From: Dehalococcoidia bacterium
GTDB lineage: Bacteria; Chloroflexota; Dehalococcoidia; SAR202; UBA826
Assembly (NCBI GenBank): GCA_012965485.1
Contig: DTSF01000188.1
Coordinates: 1,934 to 9,958 of the forward strand
Length of the DNA stretch: 8,025 bases
Direction: 5' to 3'
Of this stretch, positions 1-6,021 are shown one piece after another; the stretch's first letter is position 1; every line of letters starts with the position of its first letter. Under the pieces are notes generated by a model. The model saw only the letters and a program-made list of their open reading frames with translations. It ran no database searches and was not told the origin of the DNA. Made by a program: the position numbers and the translations under genes.

Positions 1-2
1 TA

Positions 3-1181
3 ATAGTCGATGGCATTTTAGGTATTGGTACCAGTTTACCCATTCGTGATCCCTTTAAAACGGTTCTTTCTGATATTAGGGCCTTAAATGAAAAAAAAGC
101 GAAGGTTTTTTCTATAGACGTCCCATCTGGTGTAGATTCTGATACCTCTGCAGTGGATTCATCGGCTTTTAAACCGGATGTGACGCTTGCGCTTGGTCAT
201 TTAAAACCTTGTCATGTTAATCAGCCGGCTGCAGCTTTTTGTGGGGAAATAATTATTTGTGATATTGGTTTGCCAAATCATTTAAGCGTTGAGATAGATA
301 CCGCATTGTTGTCGGATGAATATGTAAGATCAATTGTGCCAGGCCGATCGATTTCGTCCCACAAAGGTAGTTATGGGAAAGCGATGGTAGTAGGTGGGTC
401 AGATAACTACATTGGTGCCCCGGTTCTTGCAGCCTCCTCAGCGATGAAAACAGGACTCGGGCTCGTGACTATCGCAACTTTTGAGCATTTAGCAAATCCT
501 ATGGCTAATATGTTTCCTGAAGCTACCTTTTTGCGTCTCAAAGGGGACAGAATGGATATAAGGTCCGGCCAACATATGGCAAGGCAAATTTTTGAAGCAG
601 TCGGAGACTACAAAGTTTTATTAATTGGATGTGGATTTGGAACTTCGCGAACAACATACAGGATTTTTCAAAATCTAGTTCTGTCTAATATTAAACTTCC
701 GCAGCTTGTTTTAGATGCCGATGGTTTGAATATGCTTTCAAAAATTTCGAACTGGTGGGATAAGATTCCTGTTAACACTATATTAACCCCACATCCTAAG
801 GAAATGTCACGTTTAACTAGGCTACCAGTGTCAGAAATACAGTCGGATCGTCTAAATGTGGCAAAAAGATTTTCAGAGCAATGGGGAGTTATTGTGGTTT
901 TAAAGGGTGCCAATACTGTAATATGTGATCCAAATGGTTCTTCAACAATAAGTCCTTTTGCAAATCCCATTTTATCTTCTGCTGGTACTGGCGACGTATT
1001 AGCAGGTTTGATTGCAGGGTTCATTGGACAGGGCAGTAATCCTTTGGAAGCTTCTTCCTTAGGGGTTTACATTCATGGTAAAACCGCTGAATCAGTTTCC
1101 CTTCAGATTGGATCTTCAGGGTTACTTGCAACTGAACTGGCGAATAATGTGCCATTTACTATCAAATATTTGAGGAATTAG
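3..1181 (+). CDS. nnr: Bifunctional NAD(P)H-hydrate epimerase / ADP-dependent dehydratase (5' partial)
   Basis: Repairs hydrated NADH/NADPH: an N-terminal YjeF epimerase domain interconverts R- and S-NAD(P)HX, and a C-terminal ribokinase-like domain dehydrates S-NAD(P)HX using ADP. The reading frame is open to the left edge, so the true start lies outside; the first in-frame GTG (153) is inside the protein. Of the 392 visible residues, 1-100 are the end of the epimerase domain, with VDGILGIG (2-9) and the active-site stretch IDVPSGVDSD (38-47). The dehydratase domain follows: SHKGSYGKAMVVGG (119-132), TPHPKEM (262-268), VVLKGANTVI (298-307) and the nucleotide-binding AGTGDVLAG (327-335), whose Asp is the expected catalytic residue. 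Family members are about 500 residues, so roughly 110-130 are missing. It ends in TAG, 7 nt before the ubiE-like gene, so the two are probably cotranscribed. Confidence 0.95.
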   Translation: MVDGILGIGTSLPIRDPFKTVLSDIRALNEKKAKVFSIDVPSGVDSDTSAVDSSAFKPDVTLALGHLKPCHVNQPAAAFCGEIIICDIGLPNHLSVEIDTALLSDEYVRSIVPGRSISSHKGSYGKAMVVGGSDNYIGAPVLAASSAMKTGLGLVTIATFEHLANPMANMFPEATFLRLKGDRMDIRSGQHMARQIFEAVGDYKVLLIGCGFGTSRTTYRIFQNLVLSNIKLPQLVLDADGLNMLSKISNWWDKIPVNTILTPHPKEMSRLTRLPVSEIQSDRLNVAKRFSEQWGVIVVLKGANTVICDPNGSSTISPFANPILSSAGTGDVLAGLIAGFIGQGSNPLEASSLGVYIHGKTAESVSLQIGSSGLLATELANNVPFTIKYLRN

Positions 1182-1188
1182 AAATACT

Positions 1189-1905
1189 TTGGTTCAGCTT
1201 AAAGGTAATGATAGATCGGCTTTTGTGGCATCAATGTTTGGAAGAATTTCACGCCGATATGACCTGCTAAATACCTTCATGACTGTTGGGATGCATTACA
1301 TGTGGAGAAGAAAAGCGGCGAAATTAGCTGCAACTCATGTCTCAGGGGATATTTTAGATGTAGCTTCTGGCACTGGTGATTTTGCCTTTGACCTACTTAA
1401 ACACTCCAATATCAACATTGTTGTTGGATTGGATTTTTCTCCCGAAATGTTAAATGTCGCTATAAAAAAAAGTGTTAGATTGGGGTTGGATAGTAGATTT
1501 ATTCCTGTGATAGGCGATGCACATATTTTGCCGTTTCCAGATGAAAGGTTTGCTAGTGCCACGGTTGGATTTGGAGTACGAAATTTTTCTGATCTGCCGA
1601 AAGCACTGGCAGATATCGTAAGAGTAACAAGGCGGGGTGGCAAAGTTACCGTGTTGGAAATTGTTAGGCCTAAAGGTAGATTGGCATCTGTCATATTTTT
1701 GCGTTATTTCAGGTGGGTAACCCCTAAACTGGGAAGATTTTTCGCTGGGGATTACGAAGCTTATAAATATCTTCCAGAATCTGTTCAGAATTTTATGTCA
1801 GTTACGCAGCTTTCTGAAATTATAGAAGGCGCTGGGTTGCGAAACTTAGTTATCGAGACTAAAGGGATGGGGTCAATCGCTATAATTTCAGGAAAACGAC
1901 CTTAA
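1189..1905 (+). CDS. ubiE: UbiE/MenG-type demethylmenaquinone (or ubiquinone) C-methyltransferase
   Basis: SAM-dependent methyltransferase for the last ring C-methylation of menaquinone (or the equivalent ubiquinone step), acting at the inner face of the membrane. The 238-residue length is typical. Visible motifs are the family signature RRYDLLNTF..G....WR (22-40), the SAM-binding motif LDVASGTGD (56-64), the acidic LDFSPEML (81-88), GDAHILPFPD (109-118), GFGVRNFSDL (127-136) and RRGGKVTVLE (148-157). The C-terminal FFAGDYEAYKYLPESVQNF region is also diagnostic. The start is TTG at 1189: the family has about 15 residues before the MF.RI..RYD segment, and the next ATG (1234) would remove them. 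A GAGG at 1172-1175 lies 13 nt upstream, inside the end of nnr, so translation is probably coupled. If the host is a Chloroflexota member, menaquinone is the expected product, and menG would be the better symbol. Confidence 0.92.
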   Translation: MVQLKGNDRSAFVASMFGRISRRYDLLNTFMTVGMHYMWRRKAAKLAATHVSGDILDVASGTGDFAFDLLKHSNINIVVGLDFSPEMLNVAIKKSVRLGLDSRFIPVIGDAHILPFPDERFASATVGFGVRNFSDLPKALADIVRVTRRGGKVTVLEIVRPKGRLASVIFLRYFRWVTPKLGRFFAGDYEAYKYLPESVQNFMSVTQLSEIIEGAGLRNLVIETKGMGSIAIISGKRP

Positions 1906-1917
1906 TTTAAGGCCTTA
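1900..1917. repeat. Overlapping palindromes spanning both convergent stop codons
   Basis: CCTTAATTTAAGG (1900-1912) is a perfect 13-bp odd palindrome containing the ubiE-like TAA (1903-1905) and, on the other strand, the htrA-like TAA (1907-1909). A second perfect palindrome, TAAGGCCTTA (1908-1917), overlaps it. As RNA each would form only a 4-bp stem with a tight loop, so a strong intrinsic terminator is not supported. No U-tract follows on either strand. Confidence 0.45.
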
Positions 1918-3004
1918 CATCCAAGATTATTTCTGTCACTAAGGGGGATTTTTCAGAAATATAGGTCACTGTTACTGTATCACCTACACCATAACCCCAA
2001 AGGAGGGGCAAGAACTCTGACATAGTTGGAGTTGAGGTTCCGTTAATTGCGGTAATGACATCCCCTACCTTAAGTTTTCCGTTATCTGCAGGACCATTCG
2101 GGGATATCTGGGTCACGAATATACCTTCTGAGACACCTAAGTCATACCTCTTTGAAATTGTATTGGTCGTATTCATGCCACGGAGTCCTATTAATGGCCG
2201 GGTCACTTTTCCTTCTTTTATGAGACTATTGATCACCGGCTGTGCAATTGAAGAAGAGACTGAAAATCCTATTCCTTGGGCACCACTGTAGACAGCCGTG
2301 TTTATACCAATGACTTCTCCCTCGTCGTTGACCAAAGGACCACCACTGTTACCTTGATTGATAGCAGCGTCAGTTTGAATCATGTCGTATAAATCTCCTC
2401 TTTCAGTCTGAACTGTTCTTCCGACACCGCTTATGATGCCGAATGTCACACTTGGGCCACCCCGCAAACCCAATGCGTTCCCAATGGTAAATACCCAATC
2501 TCCGGGCCTAAGTGCACTGGATTTCCCAAATTTAATTGTAGAAAGATTATCCGCCTCTATTTTTATTACGGCGAGATCAGTTAAAACATCAAGACCTACT
2601 ATTTCAGCTGAATAGTTTCTGCCATCTGGTAGAGATACTTCTATATCAGATGTATTTTGTATTACATGATAATTGGTAACAATATATCCGTCATTACTGA
2701 TGATTATGCCGGTTCCAGATCCTTCATCAGGAAAACCAAAGAAGCGGCCCCTTGAAACTTTGTCTACGGATATGGATACAACAGACTGTTGGGCATTTTC
2801 AACTAAATCGGCCAGGGGGAATAAATTTTGTGTAACGAGGGAGGGTTCATTCAAATGAGCATTTTCAAATGTGATTTTCTGGGTAAAGTCATTTGAATCA
2901 TTAGCAGGAGAGCGAATCTCATCATTAGAACAAGCATAAGTTGCCAAAATGACTATTACCAAGATGACAGAGCGAATATTTCTAAAGTTTAATCGAACGA
3001 ACAA
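1907..3004 (-). CDS. HtrA/DegP-type serine protease with one PDZ domain, probable lipoprotein
   Basis: Extracytoplasmic S1C protease of the HtrA/DegP/DegS family, which cleaves misfolded or regulatory envelope proteins. The 365 residues comprise a basic N-terminus and hydrophobic stretch (12-23), ending in ATYAC with Cys25, which fits a loose lipobox. A polar linker (26-65) precedes the trypsin-like domain (about 66-260) and one PDZ domain (about 268-362). The triad is complete: His113 in TNYHVI, Asp143 in LTDLAVIKI and Ser220 in GNSGGPLV. The start is TTG at 3004, supported by the Shine-Dalgarno AGAAGGGG (3020-3013) with 8-nt spacing and by a sensible signal sequence; the next in-frame candidates are TTG codons inside the hydrophobic stretch. 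The start overlaps the 3' end of the yihY-like gene by 23 bp, so this is the last gene of a three-gene minus-strand operon. A single PDZ suggests a DegS- or HtrA-like member rather than two-PDZ DegP. The lipid anchor is inferred. Confidence 0.93.
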   Translation of the reverse strand: MFVRLNFRNIRSVILVIVILATYACSNDEIRSPANDSNDFTQKITFENAHLNEPSLVTQNLFPLADLVENAQQSVVSISVDKVSRGRFFGFPDEGSGTGIIISNDGYIVTNYHVIQNTSDIEVSLPDGRNYSAEIVGLDVLTDLAVIKIEADNLSTIKFGKSSALRPGDWVFTIGNALGLRGGPSVTFGIISGVGRTVQTERGDLYDMIQTDAAINQGNSGGPLVNDEGEVIGINTAVYSGAQGIGFSVSSSIAQPVINSLIKEGKVTRPLIGLRGMNTTNTISKRYDLGVSEGIFVTQISPNGPADNGKLKVGDVITAINGTSTPTMSEFLPLLWGYGVGDTVTVTYISEKSPLVTEIILDVRP

Positions 3005-3893
3005 TCAAATTACCCCTTCTTTTTAAAGCAAGGACCATTCTATCTAATTTGCTTTTCTCATCTTCTTCAACGCCATATTTATGGAACATCGATGTAAGTT
3101 GCGCTCCAAAAAGTAATATGATGGCGGAGATATAAAGCCATGCCTGCAAGGCTAAAAGTGCTCCCACAGATCCATAAACTGCATTGTAAAGAGAGAACGT
3201 ACTCACCACCCATATGAAACACCACTGCCCGGCAATAAACCCTAAAGTGGCAATAAGGGCCCCGGGTATCACATACTGCATTCTTACTTTTATATTTGGC
3301 ATCCATGCATAAAGTATCAGTATAGATATGAACGCCAATATTGGTGAAATTAATCGGGCTACTAAGCCAAGGACAAAATCTATTCGGAAATCTCCGTCTG
3401 GGTCAAAGTATTCGAAAAGATCTGTTACAACGGAGATGATAGGCGCAGTCAAAAGGATTATCAACATCAGTATGCCTGCACCAAAAACTAAGCCGATATC
3501 TATCAATCTTTCCCTGAGGAAGGGTCTGGGACGTGTTACTCCCCAGGCTGTATTGATTCCTCTTCTTATAGCCCCAAAAGCAGCAGACGAAGCCCATATC
3601 AATCCAAGAAAACTGGCAATTCCGGTGATAGTACGAGCTTTCACGATACCTTCCATGGTCGAACCGATTAATTCACTTGAAACAGGCAGAACTTCCGCCA
3701 TTTGGGTAGCTAACTCGGTTCTGTCACTGTCTGGGCCAATGATGAACGCCATTACAGATACCACAGCCAAACCCAGTGGAAACAATGAAAACAATGCGTA
3801 AAAAGAAATAGCTGCCGCCATAGAAACACAATTTTTAGATAAAAAATCGGTAACGGCTTCATGAAGGAAATTTATGATGCTATTCAGAGGCAT
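2982..3893 (-). CDS. YihY/UPF0761 family inner-membrane protein
   Basis: Integral membrane protein of the YihY/virulence-factor BrkB family, 303 residues. Six hydrophobic segments are visible at about 24-52, 88-108, 133-158, 173-198, 205-230 and 240-265. The family hallmark YGSVGALLALQAWLY (240-254), followed by LLFGAQL, is near the last helix, and the N-terminal segment has the usual AAAISFYALFSLFPL (26-40). The charged C-terminal tail (270-303) is probably cytosolic. The family's molecular function is not established; the old name 'ribonuclease BN' came from a misassignment and should not be used. The ATG start is 11 nt downstream of the alpha/beta-hydrolase stop with only a weak purine stretch ahead, which suggests translational coupling. 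The 3' end contains the ribosome-binding site and first codons of the htrA-like gene. Confidence 0.9.
   Translation of the reverse strand: MPLNSIINFLHEAVTDFLSKNCVSMAAAISFYALFSLFPLGLAVVSVMAFIIGPDSDRTELATQMAEVLPVSSELIGSTMEGIVKARTITGIASFLGLIWASSAAFGAIRRGINTAWGVTRPRPFLRERLIDIGLVFGAGILMLIILLTAPIISVVTDLFEYFDPDGDFRIDFVLGLVARLISPILAFISILILYAWMPNIKVRMQYVIPGALIATLGFIAGQWCFIWVVSTFSLYNAVYGSVGALLALQAWLYISAIILLFGAQLTSMFHKYGVEEDEKSKLDRMVLALKRRGNLIVRSIKL
3013..3020 (-). promoter_or_regulatory. Ribosome-binding site deciding the TTG start of the HtrA-like protease
   Basis: On the minus strand AGAAGGGG ends 8 nt before the TTG at 3004. It lies inside the coding sequence of the upstream membrane-protein gene and is the strongest Shine-Dalgarno in the minus-strand block. 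It supports TTG as a real start codon and internal initiation at the gene overlap. Confidence 0.7.
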
Positions 3894-3904
3894 CGATATA
3901 ATTC

Positions 3905-4777
3905 TTAATTGTTTTGGCCGGAGAAAAATTCTCTCAATGCCTTTACCGTCCCTTCACGATTTTCACTATGAAGACCGTGTCCGGCACCATCTATTTCTTT
4001 AACAATGCCTTTATTAGAAGGTATCTTAGAGGCCATTTCATTGGCTTGATTAAGATCTAGCACAGTAGAGGTTTCGCCTCTGATAATCATTGTGTTGCAG
4101 GATATTCTCGGTATACAGTCCCATAGGAATTCTCCTTCTTTAAGGGCCGTTCTACCTAAAAGCCACTTCATCTCTGGATCGGTTTTCGGTATGAGTATTC
4201 CATCCCAATTTGTGCGATAGGTGTATTTAACAATTTGCCATAATTGATCGTCGTTTAAAGTAGGCTCGGACTCCTTATGCCAATCAAATGCTTGTTCAGG
4301 TGTGAAAAATCCTCTAGGTTTTTCTTTTGCGCCCTTTGTCATTCTTTGGTTAGCTGTGGCTTTACCGGCAGGCGAAGGGTCCGGCATTGGCCCATAATCT
4401 CCCAATGCCAGGTGTGAAATAAAACCCCCGTAATATGCTCCCAAAGCTATGCCTATTCGGGATCCTTGGGAATGGCCGTAATAATCAAATGGGTATAGAC
4501 CCGTGACTTTGGCAAATGAGGCTAGGTCGGAAGCGAAGTTCTGAACCGAGTAACCCCCTCTGCTCCAATCGCTATCTCCGCAACCTCGAGCATCTATGGC
4601 TACAACGTGCCACTTGTCTGAAAATTCAGGGGATATTTCATCAAAAAGATGAGCATGACCACCAATTCCATGCATCAATATGAGAGGTTTCTTTGTTTTG
4701 TCACCACCCCAGTCAAGGTAATGAATATTGAGATCATTTGCAACGACCCATTTGTCTTCAGGATAAAAATGGCTCAT
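3905..4777 (-). CDS. Alpha/beta-fold hydrolase
   Basis: Soluble alpha/beta hydrolase of 290 residues with no signal peptide; the substrate cannot be predicted. The fold is clear: oxyanion-hole motif LILMHGIGG (32-40), VVAIDARGCGDSDW (58-71), nucleophile elbow GHSQG with Ser103, and C-terminal GAGH with catalytic His267. In the strand 7 region the usual acid after RG..S appears as Thr238 (RGETST); Asp241 or Glu235 are nearby candidates. The cap region is about 128-220. The frame also has a GTG at 4786, but that GTG is part of the Shine-Dalgarno AAAGGTG (4790-4784), 6 nt before the ATG at 4777, so the ATG is the better start. It is the first gene of the minus-strand operon, 11 nt before the YihY-like gene. 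Esterase, epoxide hydrolase or C-C hydrolase activity are all possible. Confidence 0.88.
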   Translation of the reverse strand: MSHFYPEDKWVVANDLNIHYLDWGGDKTKKPLILMHGIGGHAHLFDEISPEFSDKWHVVAIDARGCGDSDWSRGGYSVQNFASDLASFAKVTGLYPFDYYGHSQGSRIGIALGAYYGGFISHLALGDYGPMPDPSPAGKATANQRMTKGAKEKPRGFFTPEQAFDWHKESEPTLNDDQLWQIVKYTYRTNWDGILIPKTDPEMKWLLGRTALKEGEFLWDCIPRISCNTMIIRGETSTVLDLNQANEMASKIPSNKGIVKEIDGAGHGLHSENREGTVKALREFFSGQNN

Positions 4778-4928
4778 TGATAACACCTTTTATTTAAACT
4801 TGTCTAACGTTCGTTGAAAGTGATGAACCCATTCTACCAATAATGGGAGGTTAACCTTACTTTTTATATCTACTGTTCTTGTAGAATTAAAGAATTGAAC
4901 AAACATCGGATTTCTATAGGCACTAAAT
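4778..4928. other. Divergent intergenic region between the hydrolase operon and queA
   Basis: This 151-bp AT-rich gap must hold promoters for both directions. A 6-bp inverted repeat, CCCATT (4828-4833) and AATGGG (4842-4847), flanks an 8-nt spacer. A smaller one, TCTAC (4869-4873) and GTAGA (4881-4885), lies nearer queA. For the minus strand a TATAAA (4868-4863) could be a -10 box, with only a weak TTTAAT -35 (4891-4886, 17-bp spacing). For queA no good -35/-10 pair was found. No small open reading frame or RNA gene was recognised here. Confidence 0.4.
4784..4790 (-). promoter_or_regulatory. Ribosome-binding site selecting ATG over GTG for the alpha/beta hydrolase
   Basis: AAAGGTG on the minus strand ends 6 nt before the ATG at 4777. 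The in-frame GTG at 4786-4784 is embedded in this site, so it is unlikely to be the start. Confidence 0.65.
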
Positions 4929-5957
4929 TTGAAGACTGCTGATTTTGACTACAAACTTCCACAAGAATTAATTGCCCAATCTCCATCAGAACGAAGAGAT
5001 CACTCACGCCTCATGATACTGGATCGAAAAAGTGGCCGAATTAAGCACCGTAAATTTTATGACATTTCTGAATATTTAAATCATGGGGATGTGTTGGTAT
5101 TTAATGATAGTAGGGTCATACCGGCAAGAATGTATGGATCAACAGTGGATAGAGGGAGCCAAGTCGAACTACTGTTGCTTTCTCAGAACAGTCCTAATAT
5201 TTGGAAGACCTTAGTTAAACCGGGACGAAGAATGAGGAAGGGGGCAAAATTTCTAATAAATGGAACTGATGGTAAACAATTATTTGGGAGAATTCGGGAG
5301 CAATATCTTGATGGTAGTCGAGAAGTTGAGTTCGAATCTGAGTTAAACTTCAAGTATTTTGGGTCGCTGCCTCTCCCCCCATACATACATGAAACAATGG
5401 TACCTACAGACCGATACCAGACTGTATATGCTCAAAAAGAAGGAAGTATCGCGGCCCCGACTGCTGGTCTTCATTTCACAAAAAAATTACTTAACCGGAT
5501 ATCTGCGAAAGGAGTGTCGCTAGAATTTGTAACCCTTCATGTAGGTTGGGATTCCTTCCGGCCTCTGAAGACCAATGATCCTTCAGAGCATAAAATGCAT
5601 TCAGAATATTGGGAACTTAACCGAGACGTGTGTAACAGAATAAATCTGGCGAAAACTGAAGGAAGGAGGGTTATATCTGTAGGGACCACGGCGGTAAGAC
5701 TTCTGGAAAATGCTGCAAGAATCAATTTATCTCCTACTTTAAGTCCAGGTTCTGGATGGGCTGGCATTTTTATTAAACCAGGACATCAATTCCGGGTTGT
5801 GGATAGTTTAATCACAAATTTCCACTTGCCTAAATCTACTTTGCTAATGTTAACCAGTGCCCTTGCCGGTAGGGATAATGTTTTAAAGGCCTATAAAGAA
5901 GCGATCCAGAACCGATATAGGTTTTATAGCTTTGGTGATGCGATGTTCATAGTTTAA
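4929..5957 (+). CDS. queA: S-adenosylmethionine:tRNA ribosyltransferase-isomerase (queuosine synthesis)
   Basis: Transfers and isomerises the ribosyl group of SAM onto preQ1 at the wobble base of GUN-anticodon tRNAs, giving epoxyqueuosine-tRNA. The 342-residue length matches the family. Visible motifs are FDYKLPQELIAQ.P..RR..SRLM (6-29), GDVLVFNDSRVIPAR (53-67), the second-domain start GSQVELLLL (76-84), EGSIAAPTAGLHFT (171-184), HVGWDSFRPL (204-213), HKMHSEYWEL (221-230), SVGTTAVRLLE (250-260), and the C-terminal TNFHLPKSTLLML (296-308) and YSFGDAMFIV (333-342). The start is TTG at 4929, with AGG (4918-4920) 8 nt upstream; it aligns with known QueA N-termini, and no better start is nearby. 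The first two residues after HVG are WD where GT or similar small residues are common, but every other key stretch is intact. It is transcribed away from the hydrolase operon and looks monocistronic, because a promoter for the next gene overlaps its stop. Confidence 0.96.
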   Translation: MKTADFDYKLPQELIAQSPSERRDHSRLMILDRKSGRIKHRKFYDISEYLNHGDVLVFNDSRVIPARMYGSTVDRGSQVELLLLSQNSPNIWKTLVKPGRRMRKGAKFLINGTDGKQLFGRIREQYLDGSREVEFESELNFKYFGSLPLPPYIHETMVPTDRYQTVYAQKEGSIAAPTAGLHFTKKLLNRISAKGVSLEFVTLHVGWDSFRPLKTNDPSEHKMHSEYWELNRDVCNRINLAKTEGRRVISVGTTAVRLLENAARINLSPTLSPGSGWAGIFIKPGHQFRVVDSLITNFHLPKSTLLMLTSALAGRDNVLKAYKEAIQNRYRFYSFGDAMFIV

Positions 5958-5980
5958 ACTCCAGATGGGCAGTGTATAAT
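5953..5980 (+). promoter_or_regulatory. Sigma70-like promoter for the PLP enzyme-Ldh2 pair
   Basis: A perfect TATAAT -10 box (5975-5980) is preceded at 16 bp by TTTAAA (5953-5958, four of six matches to TTGACA), which overlaps the queA stop codon. Transcription would start near 5987, giving a leader of about 35 nt that carries the GAGGT ribosome-binding site. Confidence 0.5.
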
Positions 5981-6010
5981 CCGCGTTACTATGCCGTTAT
6001 TGAATCGTGC

Positions 6011-6015
6011 GAGGT
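6011..6015 (+). promoter_or_regulatory. Ribosome-binding site selecting ATG 6022 for the PLP enzyme
   Basis: GAGGT ends 6 nt before the ATG at 6022. An in-frame GTG at 6007 lies upstream of this site and has no Shine-Dalgarno of its own, so the ATG is preferred. Confidence 0.65.
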
Positions 6016-6021
6016 TTCCTT

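Noticed and set aside
668..1024. Minus-strand open frame inside the dehydratase domain
   Set aside because: It is antisense to conserved NnrD motifs and has no homology I recognise.
153..1181. GTG at 153 as the start of the NAD(P)H-hydrate repair gene
   Set aside because: The frame is open to the window edge, and the upstream residues carry epimerase-domain motifs, so this is an internal Val codon of a gene truncated by the window.
3328..3801. 157-codon open frame on the + strand opposite the YihY-like gene
   Set aside because: It lies wholly antisense to a well-supported membrane protein, has no recognised domain and no convincing ribosome-binding site; it is a shadow frame.
2982..3893. 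Naming the membrane protein ribonuclease BN
   Set aside because: That name came from an old misassignment of YihY; real RNase BN is a soluble metallo-beta-lactamase-fold enzyme, and this protein is a six-helix membrane protein.
4857..4920. queA promoter with -10 TAGAAT (4882-4887) or TATAGG (4915-4920)
   Set aside because: No acceptable -35 lies at 16-18 bp for TAGAAT, and the TTGAAC at 4895-4900 is only 14 bp from TATAGG.
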